This document shows, one piece after another, positions 45,104 to 62,686 of a stretch of DNA of 64,000 nucleotides. This stretch comes from Trichinella spiralis (lineage: Eukaryota > Nematoda > Enoplea > Trichinellida > Trichinellidae), in contig CM012954.1 of the NCBI GenBank assembly GCA_000181795.3, forward strand, positions 6,543,310 to 6,607,309. The letters are read 5' to 3'. Both the position numbers and the translations under genes were made by a program. How positions within the stretch are numbered: the stretch's first letter is position 1; each line of letters begins with the position of its first letter. The notes below the pieces were generated by a model, which saw nothing but the letters and a program-made list of their open reading frames with translations, ran no database searches and was not told the DNA's origin.

Positions 45104-48100
45104 ATGACAAACATTAAGAATTTGGTTCGCTATCAGTCATTTGGTTTGGTGAATATGCTTGCCGCTCGTACGACTCTTTGGTTGTTGTTTCTCGTCAACG
45201 TTGATTCAGTTTACTGCTTTGACATCACTGCATTTCCAAAAACTTTGGAAAACGTTGAAGAAGTCCATGGCGAATCCCAGAACATCCCGACTTGGATCAA
45301 CGGTATTTAAGCCTATTCAAAATTGAAAAAATATCCACAAGTTTCCATCCACATCGTTGCAGGTTATTTTGTAAGGCAATTGTGCGGTTGCGGCGGCACT
45401 GGTCTTGCAATTGAATACTATTTGGATTGTGTGGGCAGTTTAGGAATTTATCACATTAATGATGGTTCTGTCAAATATTCAAGCAGGTGAAATTCAGAAG
45501 AAGTAGAAATTATTTTCATCGTTTCTTTTCATAATTTTTTTCACAATTTCAGACCGTACAATACACGAGCTACTTACTGCCTTAAAAATGGTACCTATGA
45601 TGCTCCCGCTTGGCGGACGCTTCGAAGCAGAATTGTACATAATAAATTTATGAAATCGAAAAAAAAATTTTCAACAAAATTTCAATACAATTTCAGGATG
45701 ACGCAGATTACTACAAGTGTAAACGGAAAAATCGCTCTCTGACGGATGCCAATCCTAATCTTGGAATGTTCACTGTGGAAAATGATTCTGTTATTGTGCA
45801 TTCAAATTTCCCTCATATGCATAAAATCAACCTGAAAAATCCGACCATCACAGATACACTAGTATTCGAAAACGAAGAAGACGACGACGACGAAATAGTT
45901 CTGTATGATTCGGATAAGACGACCGACCCTTCAACTGGCACAGTTTGGTTCACACGTTTGACAATGCTCCGAAATGGAATAGATCATGCCCATATTAAGT
46001 AAACAAAAGTTAGCAAATTCATTTTGTTCCATTTTCATTTCCTCAATTTTCCACATAAAAAAACGAAACGGATAAAAATCGTTTTCCTCCTTTAAATTTT
46101 CACCAAGAGCACATAATTTCATTTAATTTAGTATTCGGCTTGTTGTTTGCCTACGTTCATCACTGCTTCGAGACGTTTCTCAAAATCAGATAAAAAAATA
46201 GAACAGTCATTTTGTCAACTTTCATGGATGCAATTTTACTGAGTAATACAAAATTCGAATCGATTCAGGAAAATGTGATCGGAAATTTAGGCAAAGTCAA
46301 CACTGAATGTGTATTTGTTTTTTTTTCACTGCCATTTTTCAAATAAGGTCCATTTCTCTTTTGTAAAAATATAACATATTTTAAAAATAGCTTAAGAAAT
46401 AAACAGGAAATAAATCAAATAATAAAAAAACAATTTCCATTCAAATGTTGCAACAGAGTAGGCTGTTCTAAAATAAAAAACTGATGACTGTAATTTGTCG
46501 TTTAAAAAATATGATGGATAGGAATTATAAAATAACACCTATTAGTAAATATAAACAATGGATTGAAATATGTATAATTGGGATGGTCGATTTCGGGACA
46601 AATTTTCACCGTCTAATTTTACTGGTCGTTGAACTCGCTATTTTATTGGACTTTCGTGCCGTTGTCTTATTGGTTTTCCTTGTCTAATTCCTAATTGATT
46701 CAAACTCTTCAGTTGTGATTAGCTGCAATGTTCTTTATTTCATTGGTTCAAATATTCCATTTAGGATTACCTAACTTTAATAGTAGTGACGTGACGGTCC
46801 AGTACCGATTTCCCTCCTGATATATAAATCTACTCCCACTTTTTGTAAATAAATTTGTTGCCTGTTGAAATTTATCAAGATTGGATGTTAACATCCGGGT
46901 GTAATGTCAGAATACCGAAAAATCTGGAATGTTGTGGCAACACTTCCAATTTCCCGGTTACAAATGGCGCTAATACTGAAGTTACGTGTTGGCTCGCAAT
47001 TTCACTTAATTTTACGCATGATTTAACGAATATGCCTTTGTCAAACATTCTTCGCTTTTCGCGTCACATCACATATGTTGGTAAAAGCGATTTTAATACA
47101 AAGGAAAAATGCACAATTGACAAATTGTTCACAGTTGCAGCTCTCAAGCTGAACCAAGGAGTAACAACTACTAAATTGTTAGCATCTGATTAATTAATTT
47201 GATTCAAATCAGCTGCAATTCGAAGCTGAATTTAAATTTAAAAATTAAAAATGATGAATGAAATGTATTTTCAGACGATATTTCTACAAAATTGAAAAAA
47301 ATTCCCAAAAAATGATAAAAGTAGGCGAATATATAGTATCAACAGTATACACTGAAGACTGCAGTTGGAGAAATGGAAACTATGCATTCCTTGCATATTC
47401 TTTGGAAGGTGTGGTTAACAGTATTGCTGTTACGGAAAATTACATTATATACTGGATGTTTCAATCAACTTTCAATCCGTGTACAATTTTGAAAAGGCCC
47501 GACGCATTTCGTATGTATAAATAAACCATTTGAAAATTCACTTTCAATATAAAATCATTTCAGCCACAGTACCACTGTTGGATAATTTTGATTTTGACTC
47601 CTCTGGCATTTTGGAAATTGTCGTTATTTCAAAGTCAGATGAAACGGTTATAATTTTCGAAGACAGTCCTTTGCAACAGTTCACCGGCCATGTGGTACAG
47701 TTTTTACTGAATAACTGATACTAACTAAATGCAGAATGCTATTCTATGGTTTACAGGTAAATGCAATGGAAACTGGAAGTGATGAAAACCTTCAGTTAAC
47801 AATGGATCTGATAACACATCCTTTGAAAAATTATTACGATACCTTCGATATGGACTTTATGAGAAACCACGTAAGCTTTCATTTTATAACTTTCTACGCA
47901 CGCATAACTCGGCACTGCCCATTTTACACGAATATAATAAAAAAAGAACGTTCTATTACCTTTTGTAATTGGCATGATGAATTAATTTTCAGCAGATTAT
48001 TAATATTTTTCCATTTTGTACGGCATGCTCACTTCCTCAATTAAAACAAAGCTGTTCACAGTTAACGAAACAGTTTGTGCCATTAAGTCTACCTACTGTA

Positions 48101-49238
48101 GATGAAGATTTTTCAAGTTAGTATATTTTCAAAAAATTTTTCAGAATTTTTTTAAATAAAATGAACTGCGTTAAATTGAACACAAATAAATAATTAAATA
48201 AATTTTTAAATAAACAGAAACAAATTTATCTTTCAGAAAATATGAAGTTTAAAATTTCAAATTGCATCAACTGTTTTCAACGTTTAATATTTTTAAGTGC
48301 TTTCAGTTTAAAAATAATGAATTTTAGGGATATATGAAAGTTAATTGTTCCACGTGGATGATTCGATATATTTTGGAACCGTCCGCTATGTATTTGAGTC
48401 GCATAACACTTCATGACCCTGTTGATGAGTTCGTTGATTTTCCAGTGATCAATCCTTCGTATTACAACAATCCAAATTATTCTATAATCTACGCGCAGGC
48501 GACTTCTTTTAATCGTATTACACGCATCAAAAAAGTAATGATACTGATGATATGCTTTGCTTTGATTTCTTGTTTTCATGTTTTAAAATTTACCACTTTA
48601 CGGTTAGTTTGTAATAAAAGACCACGAAGTAACAAATGTACTTAGTTGGAAGCCACGAGAAGCTAATCTTCTCCCGTACGGAATGACATTTTTGAAGCAT
48701 CCAGAGTCTCGTTTTGAAGATGATGGTGTGCTGCTGTTAACAGCGACTGTGACGAATGAAGAGAAAAAAAGTATTACTTTGATTTTTCTTCTTACCTATC
48801 AATTTATCAACAACAAATGACAAATGGAGTGATATTTTCCTGTCATTTTGTCGGGAAAATGTAAAAAAATACATATATTTCGATTTTCAGTATTGAATTT
48901 AAATTTTTGGCTAACAGATTTTTTTCTGTCGTGGCAGTTTTGAAGCAATCTGACAGATAATGTTGTCGGATAATGGTGTGTTTTTCTCAGGTGTACTGAT
49001 TGTTTTGAACGCCACAACTATGGAAGAAATCGGCCGAAGCGTTTTGCCCGTTACAGCACCGTTCGGTTACAGAGCGATGTTCATTTACAGCAGCAGTTCA
49101 TCGGCCATGTATTCGGTTTTCAACTTCTACACTACAATCTTGGTCACGCTCTGCTGGTTTATGTCCGTGGTGGTTCCAACTTTACCATCTGTTCAACAGG
49201 GGATGATAATTGGCCAAAAACTGATGTATCCCCAATAA
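45104..49238 (+). CDS. Divergent membrane-anchored carotenoid-oxygenase (BCO/RPE65 family) relative, about 635 aa
   Basis: Eleven-exon model: 45104-45302, 45363-45486, 45553-45634, 45697-45998, 47275-47510, 47564-47691, 47757-47870, 47993-48097, 48328-48534, 48608-48770, 48991-49238. Family landmarks in order are NIPTWINGYFVRQ (PIPxWLxGxLxR), a short DGSVKYSSRP, NPNLGMFTVEND, NGIDHAHIK (ATAHPHI), VVNSIAVTENYIIY (YVHSFGxTENYIVF), FTGH|VNAMETG (FHHINAYEE), KQFVPLSLP, EFVDFPVINPSYY (FEFPxINxxY), FLKHP..EDDGVLL and VLNATTMEEIGRSVLPVTAPFGYRAMF (family PFGFHGxF). Of the four iron-binding His, the first and third appear kept; the second is Asn and the fourth Arg, so dioxygenase activity is doubtful. 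Additions unusual for the family are an N-terminal hydrophobic segment (about 21-38, possible signal peptide), an Asp/Glu-rich insert and a C-terminal hydrophobic segment after the normal family end. The donor at 48097 is uncertain (alternative 48116), and an exon may be missing in the 1.3-kb intron. Confidence 0.8.
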
Positions 49239-49707
49239 TTATTTGCCCACCGTGAACTGTCTGCTTGTTACTTACCATATATATTATTTATAAACAATTA
49301 TCGTGATGAGAAAAAGAAAATTCTAACCGGTCCAGTTTTAAAAGTAAGCTACTAACAACTATATACTCTGTTTGTTGCACTTGTCGGTGAAAATAGTCCA
49401 CCAAAATTGTTCGTGCGTCTCTTATTTCTTTTCTAACATCGGTGACGGTATACTAATGGACGAATGCTAGAATTTTGCTCAAATAAAAATTAAATAATGC
49501 AGTGCAATAAAAAGATAACATTTATTTAAAATTCGTAGCTTGTACATGTTGACTGACACGTGTTCGACGGTATAACAGAAAAAAAAAATACTTTCGACTC
49601 AGTTGATAGGCTAAGCAAAATAATCCACATAATGTGTGAATGTCGATGTAAAAAAACCCATCAATACAGTAAACTTTATGTGATAATTAAGTTCCATAAA
49701 TACAGTA
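49239..49707. other. Spacer between convergent genes
   Basis: 3' flanks of the carotenoid-oxygenase-like gene (plus) and the four-TM gene (minus). AATAAA occurs at 49482-49487 and again near 49505 on the plus strand; either could serve the plus-strand gene. Confidence 0.5.
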
Positions 49708-50457
49708 CTACTCGTAATTGACCGTAGTAGTTTTGAAGAGGGACAGTTCGTGGTAGGGCGGCGGCGGTTCGTCGGCAACATTTTGACTACTGTACGGCGG
49801 CGGTGGATCTGTATACGGGTGTGGTTGCTGGCGTGGTGTGGCAACAGTGTGCGACGATTCGTCCGGCAGCTGGTGGTGGTGACGATGGTCCACGGTCGAC
49901 CGACGCCGGCGCCGGCGTCGCTTCAACTCGCCGAAGCAGGCTAGCAGCAAGCCGAAAAAGCAGGCGTTGACGAACGCGGCGGCGAACAGCGAACTGAAGC
50001 TCGCCCGTCGTTCGCGGCCGTCCAATTCCGGATTGAGCATCCTGGTGGCGGCGAGAACCAGGCACAGGATCACTTTCAAGCCGAGCAAGCTCATCTCGGG
50101 CAACAGGAGCCACGGTCGACCGCCGCAAACACCGACAAGCATGCAGGCGACGATCATCACGTGCAACAAGGCGCTGCTGACCGCCGACGCGGCCCCTTGG
50201 GCCAGGGTCTGTTCAGAGTTGAGCCGGCGCCAGGTGAATTCTTGTTCGTCCAAATAGTCGACGTAGGCTAGCAGTGGAGACGGGTCGACTGAATCATCTT
50301 TCCAATAAATGAATACCACTTGAAGCAAACTGCCGGCTATTTGCAACAAGCCAACCAAAACGGCCAGACGTACCACTGAACAACACCAGCATGGTCCTCG
50401 AGGTTTTGCCAATTCGATTTCAACTGCCTGTTGTTGTTGTTGTTGTTGTTGTTGCAT
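49708..50457 (-). CDS. Four-transmembrane protein with PPxY motifs (LAPTM-like?), 249 aa
   Basis: This is an intronless ORF and noticeably GC-richer than its surroundings. The start is set at the ATG at 50457; codons above it in frame use no ATG. A Gln run (residues 2-10) opens the protein. Four hydrophobic segments lie at about 29-52, 92-113, 116-140 and 156-177, followed by a very basic stop-transfer stretch (RRRRRRR, 180-186), a His-rich patch and a proline-rich cytosolic tail with two PPxY motifs (DPPPPY near 219-222 and EPPPPY near 232-235). PPxY motifs bind WW domains, typically of Nedd4-family ubiquitin ligases. Four TM helices plus C-terminal PPxY motifs is the layout of LAPTM4/5 lysosomal proteins, so a similar endolysosomal role is plausible, but I see no diagnostic LAPTM sequence. 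Confidence 0.82.
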   Translation of the reverse strand: MQQQQQQQQQAVEIELAKPRGPCWCCSVVRLAVLVGLLQIAGSLLQVVFIYWKDDSVDPSPLLAYVDYLDEQEFTWRRLNSEQTLAQGAASAVSSALLHVMIVACMLVGVCGGRPWLLLPEMSLLGLKVILCLVLAATRMLNPELDGRERRASFSSLFAAAFVNACFFGLLLACFGELKRRRRRRRSTVDHRHHHQLPDESSHTVATPRQQPHPYTDPPPPYSSQNVADEPPPPYHELSLFKTTTVNYE

Positions 50458-51309
50458 TGTCAACAATAAACAAACAAACAAACAAACAAATAATCAAAAC
50501 CACAAGTGGGGTAATTATAAAAACAGATTAGCACAGAACCACCACAAACGATCTCTTGTCGTTCAACAAGCAGCAGCAGCAGCAGAAGCAGCAGCAGTTT
50601 GTTTTATCGACCAGCCTGTTTCACCAGTGCAAAAACAAGACAATTTTCCAACTTTTACCAACCACGCCCCGAGGCCAAATGAAGCCAGTTTGCTTGGAAA
50701 ATTTGCACCAATCGCTGGGCAGTTTCTTTTCTTACAAAAACAACAAATCGAAAGTACAACTGGACCGTAAAATGAGCAACATGTGCGTGTTCCCTTTCTC
50801 CACCGCCGCCCCCCCCTCCTCCTCCTCTTCGTATGATGACGTAAAAGCTACTGTTCAACCAGCACTTACTTCTTCACGGCTTGAAAATACATTATACATT
50901 CTTAACCGAAAACAAATTTGATGTAATTTTCATTTTTTTTCTTATATTTTTGCTGTTGTTTAAAAATATAAAACATCGATAAAACGTAAGCGTGTTACGC
51001 CAATTTCAAAAAAATCACAACGAGATGCGGTCCAACCGCGAGCATATGACATCATCAATCTTATAAACAGAGAAAAAAACGAATTACATAAATATATTTA
51101 AAAAACAAAAAATGAAAAGCTGCGCACTGTGAACCGAGTAAAAAAACTTAAAGCTTGCACTGTGGATAATTCAAATGTGAAAGAAAACTGAACTGTATTA
51201 CTCGTCAATATCTTCCATCATCATCATCATCCACATCTTTTTCTTTTTTGAAAACAAATTATACAGAAAGAAATGTAATTTCCACATTCCTTCTTAAGCT
51301 TTTCGTGTG
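50458..51309. other. Intergenic region, CAG-rich patch
   Basis: Between two minus-strand genes. A CAG/AAG-rich patch near 50571-50599 gives a polyglutamine-like plus-strand frame that I do not accept as a gene. The left part probably holds the promoter of the four-TM gene; the right part is 3' flank of Raf. Confidence 0.45.
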
Positions 51310-59046
<7,737 letters not shown>

Positions 59047-59919
59047 TCTACGGTGAACTTCCGTGCAGCCCTAGGGCGTCCGCACTACAGTATGGTACCG
59101 GAAAGCAAATGAGGAGCAAGTACATATTACATTTTATTAACAAATATTTAATATTTTGAAATAAAAAAGAGATAAATACATTTAAAATAATGGTATTTTG
59201 CATCAAATTACAAATATTATTTTCTTATTTCCAATTACAGAGAAAATAAATCAATTTTATTCTCCGTAAAGCTGTAAAGTGAAACACCATCATCATATTT
59301 CATATTTTACTTTATTTTTTACTACAGAAATGTTGAATAAGTTGATTTAATGCCATGAAAATAAACGAATTTGCAACGAATAAAGTACCGCGACGTAAAC
59401 TATTGATTTTGATTATTTACTGAAAAATTTAACTATGATAACTGCATCGTGTTTATTTAGTAAATATTTTAAATACCACAAAGCCAGCTAATCATGTAAA
59501 AGCTTCCTTTGGTAAAAAAATGAATAATCGATCAGTTCATTCGTCAACCATTTTGAAAACATTGTTACCAATCTCGATTTGAATTTTCCATTTTACAGCC
59601 AAATATCAACTCTTTAAATTATTTAAAATCTTCTCATTTCTTAAATGGGTCATGTTCCACTGCTGAGGTCTATACTGCCAGTTAAATAACAACGTTGAAA
59701 TATGTTTCGTTTACATAACTTTTTCATCATAAATAAATGATAATTCCTTGATAATTGGATAAATTTTCATTTAAATCATTTAGAATTCTTTATGATTTTA
59801 TTTCAAGTCTTAATGTTTTCTGAATAACCTAACTATGCAGAAATTACAGTATACCACACTGCACGCCAAACATTTGAAGTTATTTTTTTGCGAATTTTCA
59901 GAATAACGGTTATAATTTA
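59047..59919. other. Divergent promoter region between Raf and UFSP2
   Basis: An 873-bp spacer between head-to-head start codons. The first 60 bases next to Raf are GC-rich; the rest is AT-rich. A 3' splice-like GAATTTTCAG ends 18 nt before the UFSP2 ATG. Confidence 0.5.
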
Positions 59920-62626
59920 ATGCAGCTCAAAGTCTATGAAAGTTATTTTAAAGTAAAATGTTTGTTTATTTTTGAAATATAAAGTTATATGATTATTTTT
60001 TAGGAAACTTCGCGATACATTGAACATCACGGGGGATTGGCAACACATGGCATGCTTCTAGGCAGTTCTTTTAATGATGCAGTAATTATCTATCGCGCTC
60101 TGTTATTTAAAAATGAAGTGGATGTTTATTCAGAATTGAGAAGCATTTGGAACAGTCTTGTTGGAGGTAAGGAATCCTTTTTATAGCTTATTTTTTGTGT
60201 ATTTTAATTTATTTCAGGTGTTGATATTGTGGGCATACTCATTTTGGAGACAGCAGAACAAAAGTTGCATGACAGTCATTCCATTATTTCAAAATATTTA
60301 CATTTTATTAGAGAAAAAGTAATATATTAATTTAATTAGTTTATTTCGCGTGACTTGGGAAAAGTTTTACAGTTCATACCTGTAACTGCTGAACATTTTG
60401 TGGTGGCAAAGCATTCTTCTGGCAGTGCTGATGTGCCAAATTTTTTTGCAGTAACCAGAACTGGGTCCATTGAGATGAACATAAATTTGGAGCCTGTAAT
60501 CCCTCAATGGATCACAGCTCGAGAAATTCAATCTCAGCTCATCACGTTGAAAAGTTCATTAAAGTTGCAAGCTCAAATAGCTTTGGATTTACACAGCAGT
60601 AAAGGTTAGCGATTGTTATTTTTAATTCAGTACTTTATGATAAAACATTTATTTACGATAAAGCATTTCCTGCAGTATATCAACCTTTTAGTGAATGTAG
60701 AAAAATGCACGATGAAAGCATTCGATCATTTGATTAGAAATATGAAGCAAGACAGTAATGTTTTCATTCATAAACCAAGCGAATCAATTTTTGGCACAAC
60801 ATCAAAGAATGGTTTTTTAAACGGTTTGAAAGCAAATTCCACAGTTGGCGATTTACGAACTTTGGACGAAAATATGAATGGAGGCAAAAGTCGATCATTG
60901 AACAGCATGATTCATTCGGTATAAATTTCATAGTCAAGAATAACATTGTTTGTTTGTCTTAATTATTTTAATTGAAACTATACCTAATTTGAATATAAAG
61001 AAAAATTTTTAGTTTGTATTTTTCAAATGAATAGGCTGCATTTTTCAGAAAGTTATTCAACTTTCACATGGCAAGTTATTCACGCCTGATTTAAGTGATG
61101 ACAACAAATTCGCGCTTATTGCTGATTCACAAAATAGTAAATGGATATTTTGTTGTCATATCAATATTTGGTTTAAAATTATATTTTTAGGAAATTACAA
61201 AGTTTATTCAGTTCCAGTTAATTTAGAACCAGTGATTTGTTTACGGTCAGAAGTTGGAGTGAATGCAATTCACATCAACTTTGAAATAGCTATAATTCGA
61301 CTTTTAGAACAGGCCAAACAGTGTTTGTTGAAGAATTGTAATTTTGAAGTAATTAATTAGCAATTGCATTATTGTTGTGTAAATTAATAGAATTTCAATT
61401 TTTAGTTCTTAGAATTTCCAATACCAGAATTCACCTTGTTGCTTCCTCCACCAGCGCTGTTTTTCATCACCGTATGCCAGCCTCGGAACACCAGCGATTC
61501 AGATAATCGTAATTTTGTTGATTAACAAGCAAATATGCGTGCCTTTCAAAAATTTATAACAATTTAGTTGAATGGAGAAATGATTTGCATGCAGTGTGGA
61601 ATTTGTCAACATTTCGCAGCGTATTTCGTCGGATGAATCGCTTTGTATTTTCTGACGATCCGCAATCACGTTTGAGAAACGTACATGAAGCGCTCACTCC
61701 ACCAGGAAGTACGGGAAAATGCTGCATTGTAACATAATCATACAATATTTTGTATCCTACTTTAAGAGGAATCGAATATGGCAACTGTTTATGGTTTGTA
61801 TGAATATTATCATTATATGCAGGACGGTTTCGACGATCGTGGTTGGGGTTGTGCGTACCGAAGCTTGCAGACAATATGGTCATGGTTTATCCTGAACGGT
61901 TATACAGAAAAGCCGGTTCCAAATCATAGGCAAATTCAACAAGCGCTTGCAGACATTGGTGACAAGCCGAAAAGTTTCGTTGGCACAAAACAGTGGATAG
62001 GATCTATGGAATTGAGCTACTGCATTGATCATCTATTGGGCGTCTGTTTATTTGATTTTATTTAAATTGAAAATGGGAATGAAATTTGCATAACTTCAGA
62101 TTACGTGTCGAACGCTGTCACTGAATAGTCGTGAAGAACTGACTGATTGGGCTGAGGAATTGAGACGTCATTTTCATTCTGCAGGAACACCAGTAATGAT
62201 TGGTGAGCACATTTTTTAAAACAAAAATGTAAATATATAATTGAACATTTTATTCTTGTAATGTAAAGTGTTTGTTTATTTTTTATTCAAATTCAACAGA
62301 ATAGAAAGAGTGGAATTCATATGTATTTAAAAATTGTTTTCACGATATTTCAGGCGGAGGCAATCTTGCGCATACTATTCTCGGCGTTAGCATAGATGAA
62401 GAAACGGGAGAAGCAAAATACCTGGTTTTAGACCCTCATTATGCCGGTGCAGAAGATTTGAAATCTATCACGCAAAAAGTATATTATTTTTGTTCAAATT
62501 GTTTGGTTGATCTTCTAACATCCGTTTTTAATTTTCAAGGGTTGGTGTGGCTGGAAAACGGTCGATTTTTGGAGCAGCGGTAGTTTTCACAATCTTCTGC
62601 TTCCTTTGCTACCCGACCAGCATTAA
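59920..62626 (+). CDS. UFSP2: UFM1-specific protease 2 (UFSP2/ODR-8), 622 aa
   Basis: Thirteen coding exons, all in phase: 59920-59952, 60004-60166, 60218-60318, 60340-60604, 60692-60918, 61049-61136, 61191-61348, 61406-61508, 61568-61708, 61767-62041, 62100-62202, 62354-62478, 62540-62626. The C-terminal peptidase (C78 family) domain is unmistakable: [20 protein letters not shown] with catalytic Cys about 455 and Tyr about 443, [44 protein letters not shown] with Asp about 579 and His about 581, and [11 protein letters not shown]. The Cys-to-Asp spacing (124 residues) equals that of mammalian UFSP2 as I recall it. The N-terminal 420 residues are less conserved, and total length fits invertebrate UFSP2 better than mammalian. 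The enzyme matures UFM1 and removes it from targets, mainly at the ER and on ribosomes. The first exon has only 11 codons. The stop codon overlaps an AATAAA. Confidence 0.95.
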
Positions 62627-62630
62627 TAAA
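62625..62630 (+). terminator. Poly(A) signal overlapping the UFSP2 stop codon
   Basis: TAATAAA at the end of UFSP2 places AATAAA across the last two bases of the stop codon. The 55-bp gap to the Dnmt2 stop codon leaves room for only a very short 3' UTR. Confidence 0.6.
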
Positions 62631-62680
62631 AATGAATAATAATTTCAATTAAATAATCACTTTTGAATTGTGATTGTTCA

Positions 62681-62686
62681 TTTATT
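62681..62686 (-). terminator. Poly(A) signal overlapping the Dnmt2 stop codon
   Basis: On the minus strand the last codons CAA TAA followed by A give AATAAA, overlapping the stop codon of the Dnmt2 gene and mirroring the arrangement at the end of UFSP2. Confidence 0.6.

Noticed and set aside
48237-48327. Possible extra exon (KNMKFKISNC...) between carotenoid-oxygenase exons 8 and 9
   Set aside because: It can be entered in phase from the donor at 48116, but no donor returns it to the phase-0 start of the exon at 48328. The donor at 48097 gives a consistent model without it.
45104-49238. Carotenoid-oxygenase-like gene as a simple pseudogene
   Set aside because: All eleven exons have usable GT-AG sites and a continuous frame of 636 codons can be built, which is unlikely for a decayed copy. 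Two ligand losses point to altered function rather than decay.
50556-50921. Plus-strand ORF of 121 codons beginning with a Gln/Lys run
   Set aside because: It derives from a CAG/AAG simple repeat and later low-complexity Ser codons; no family features.
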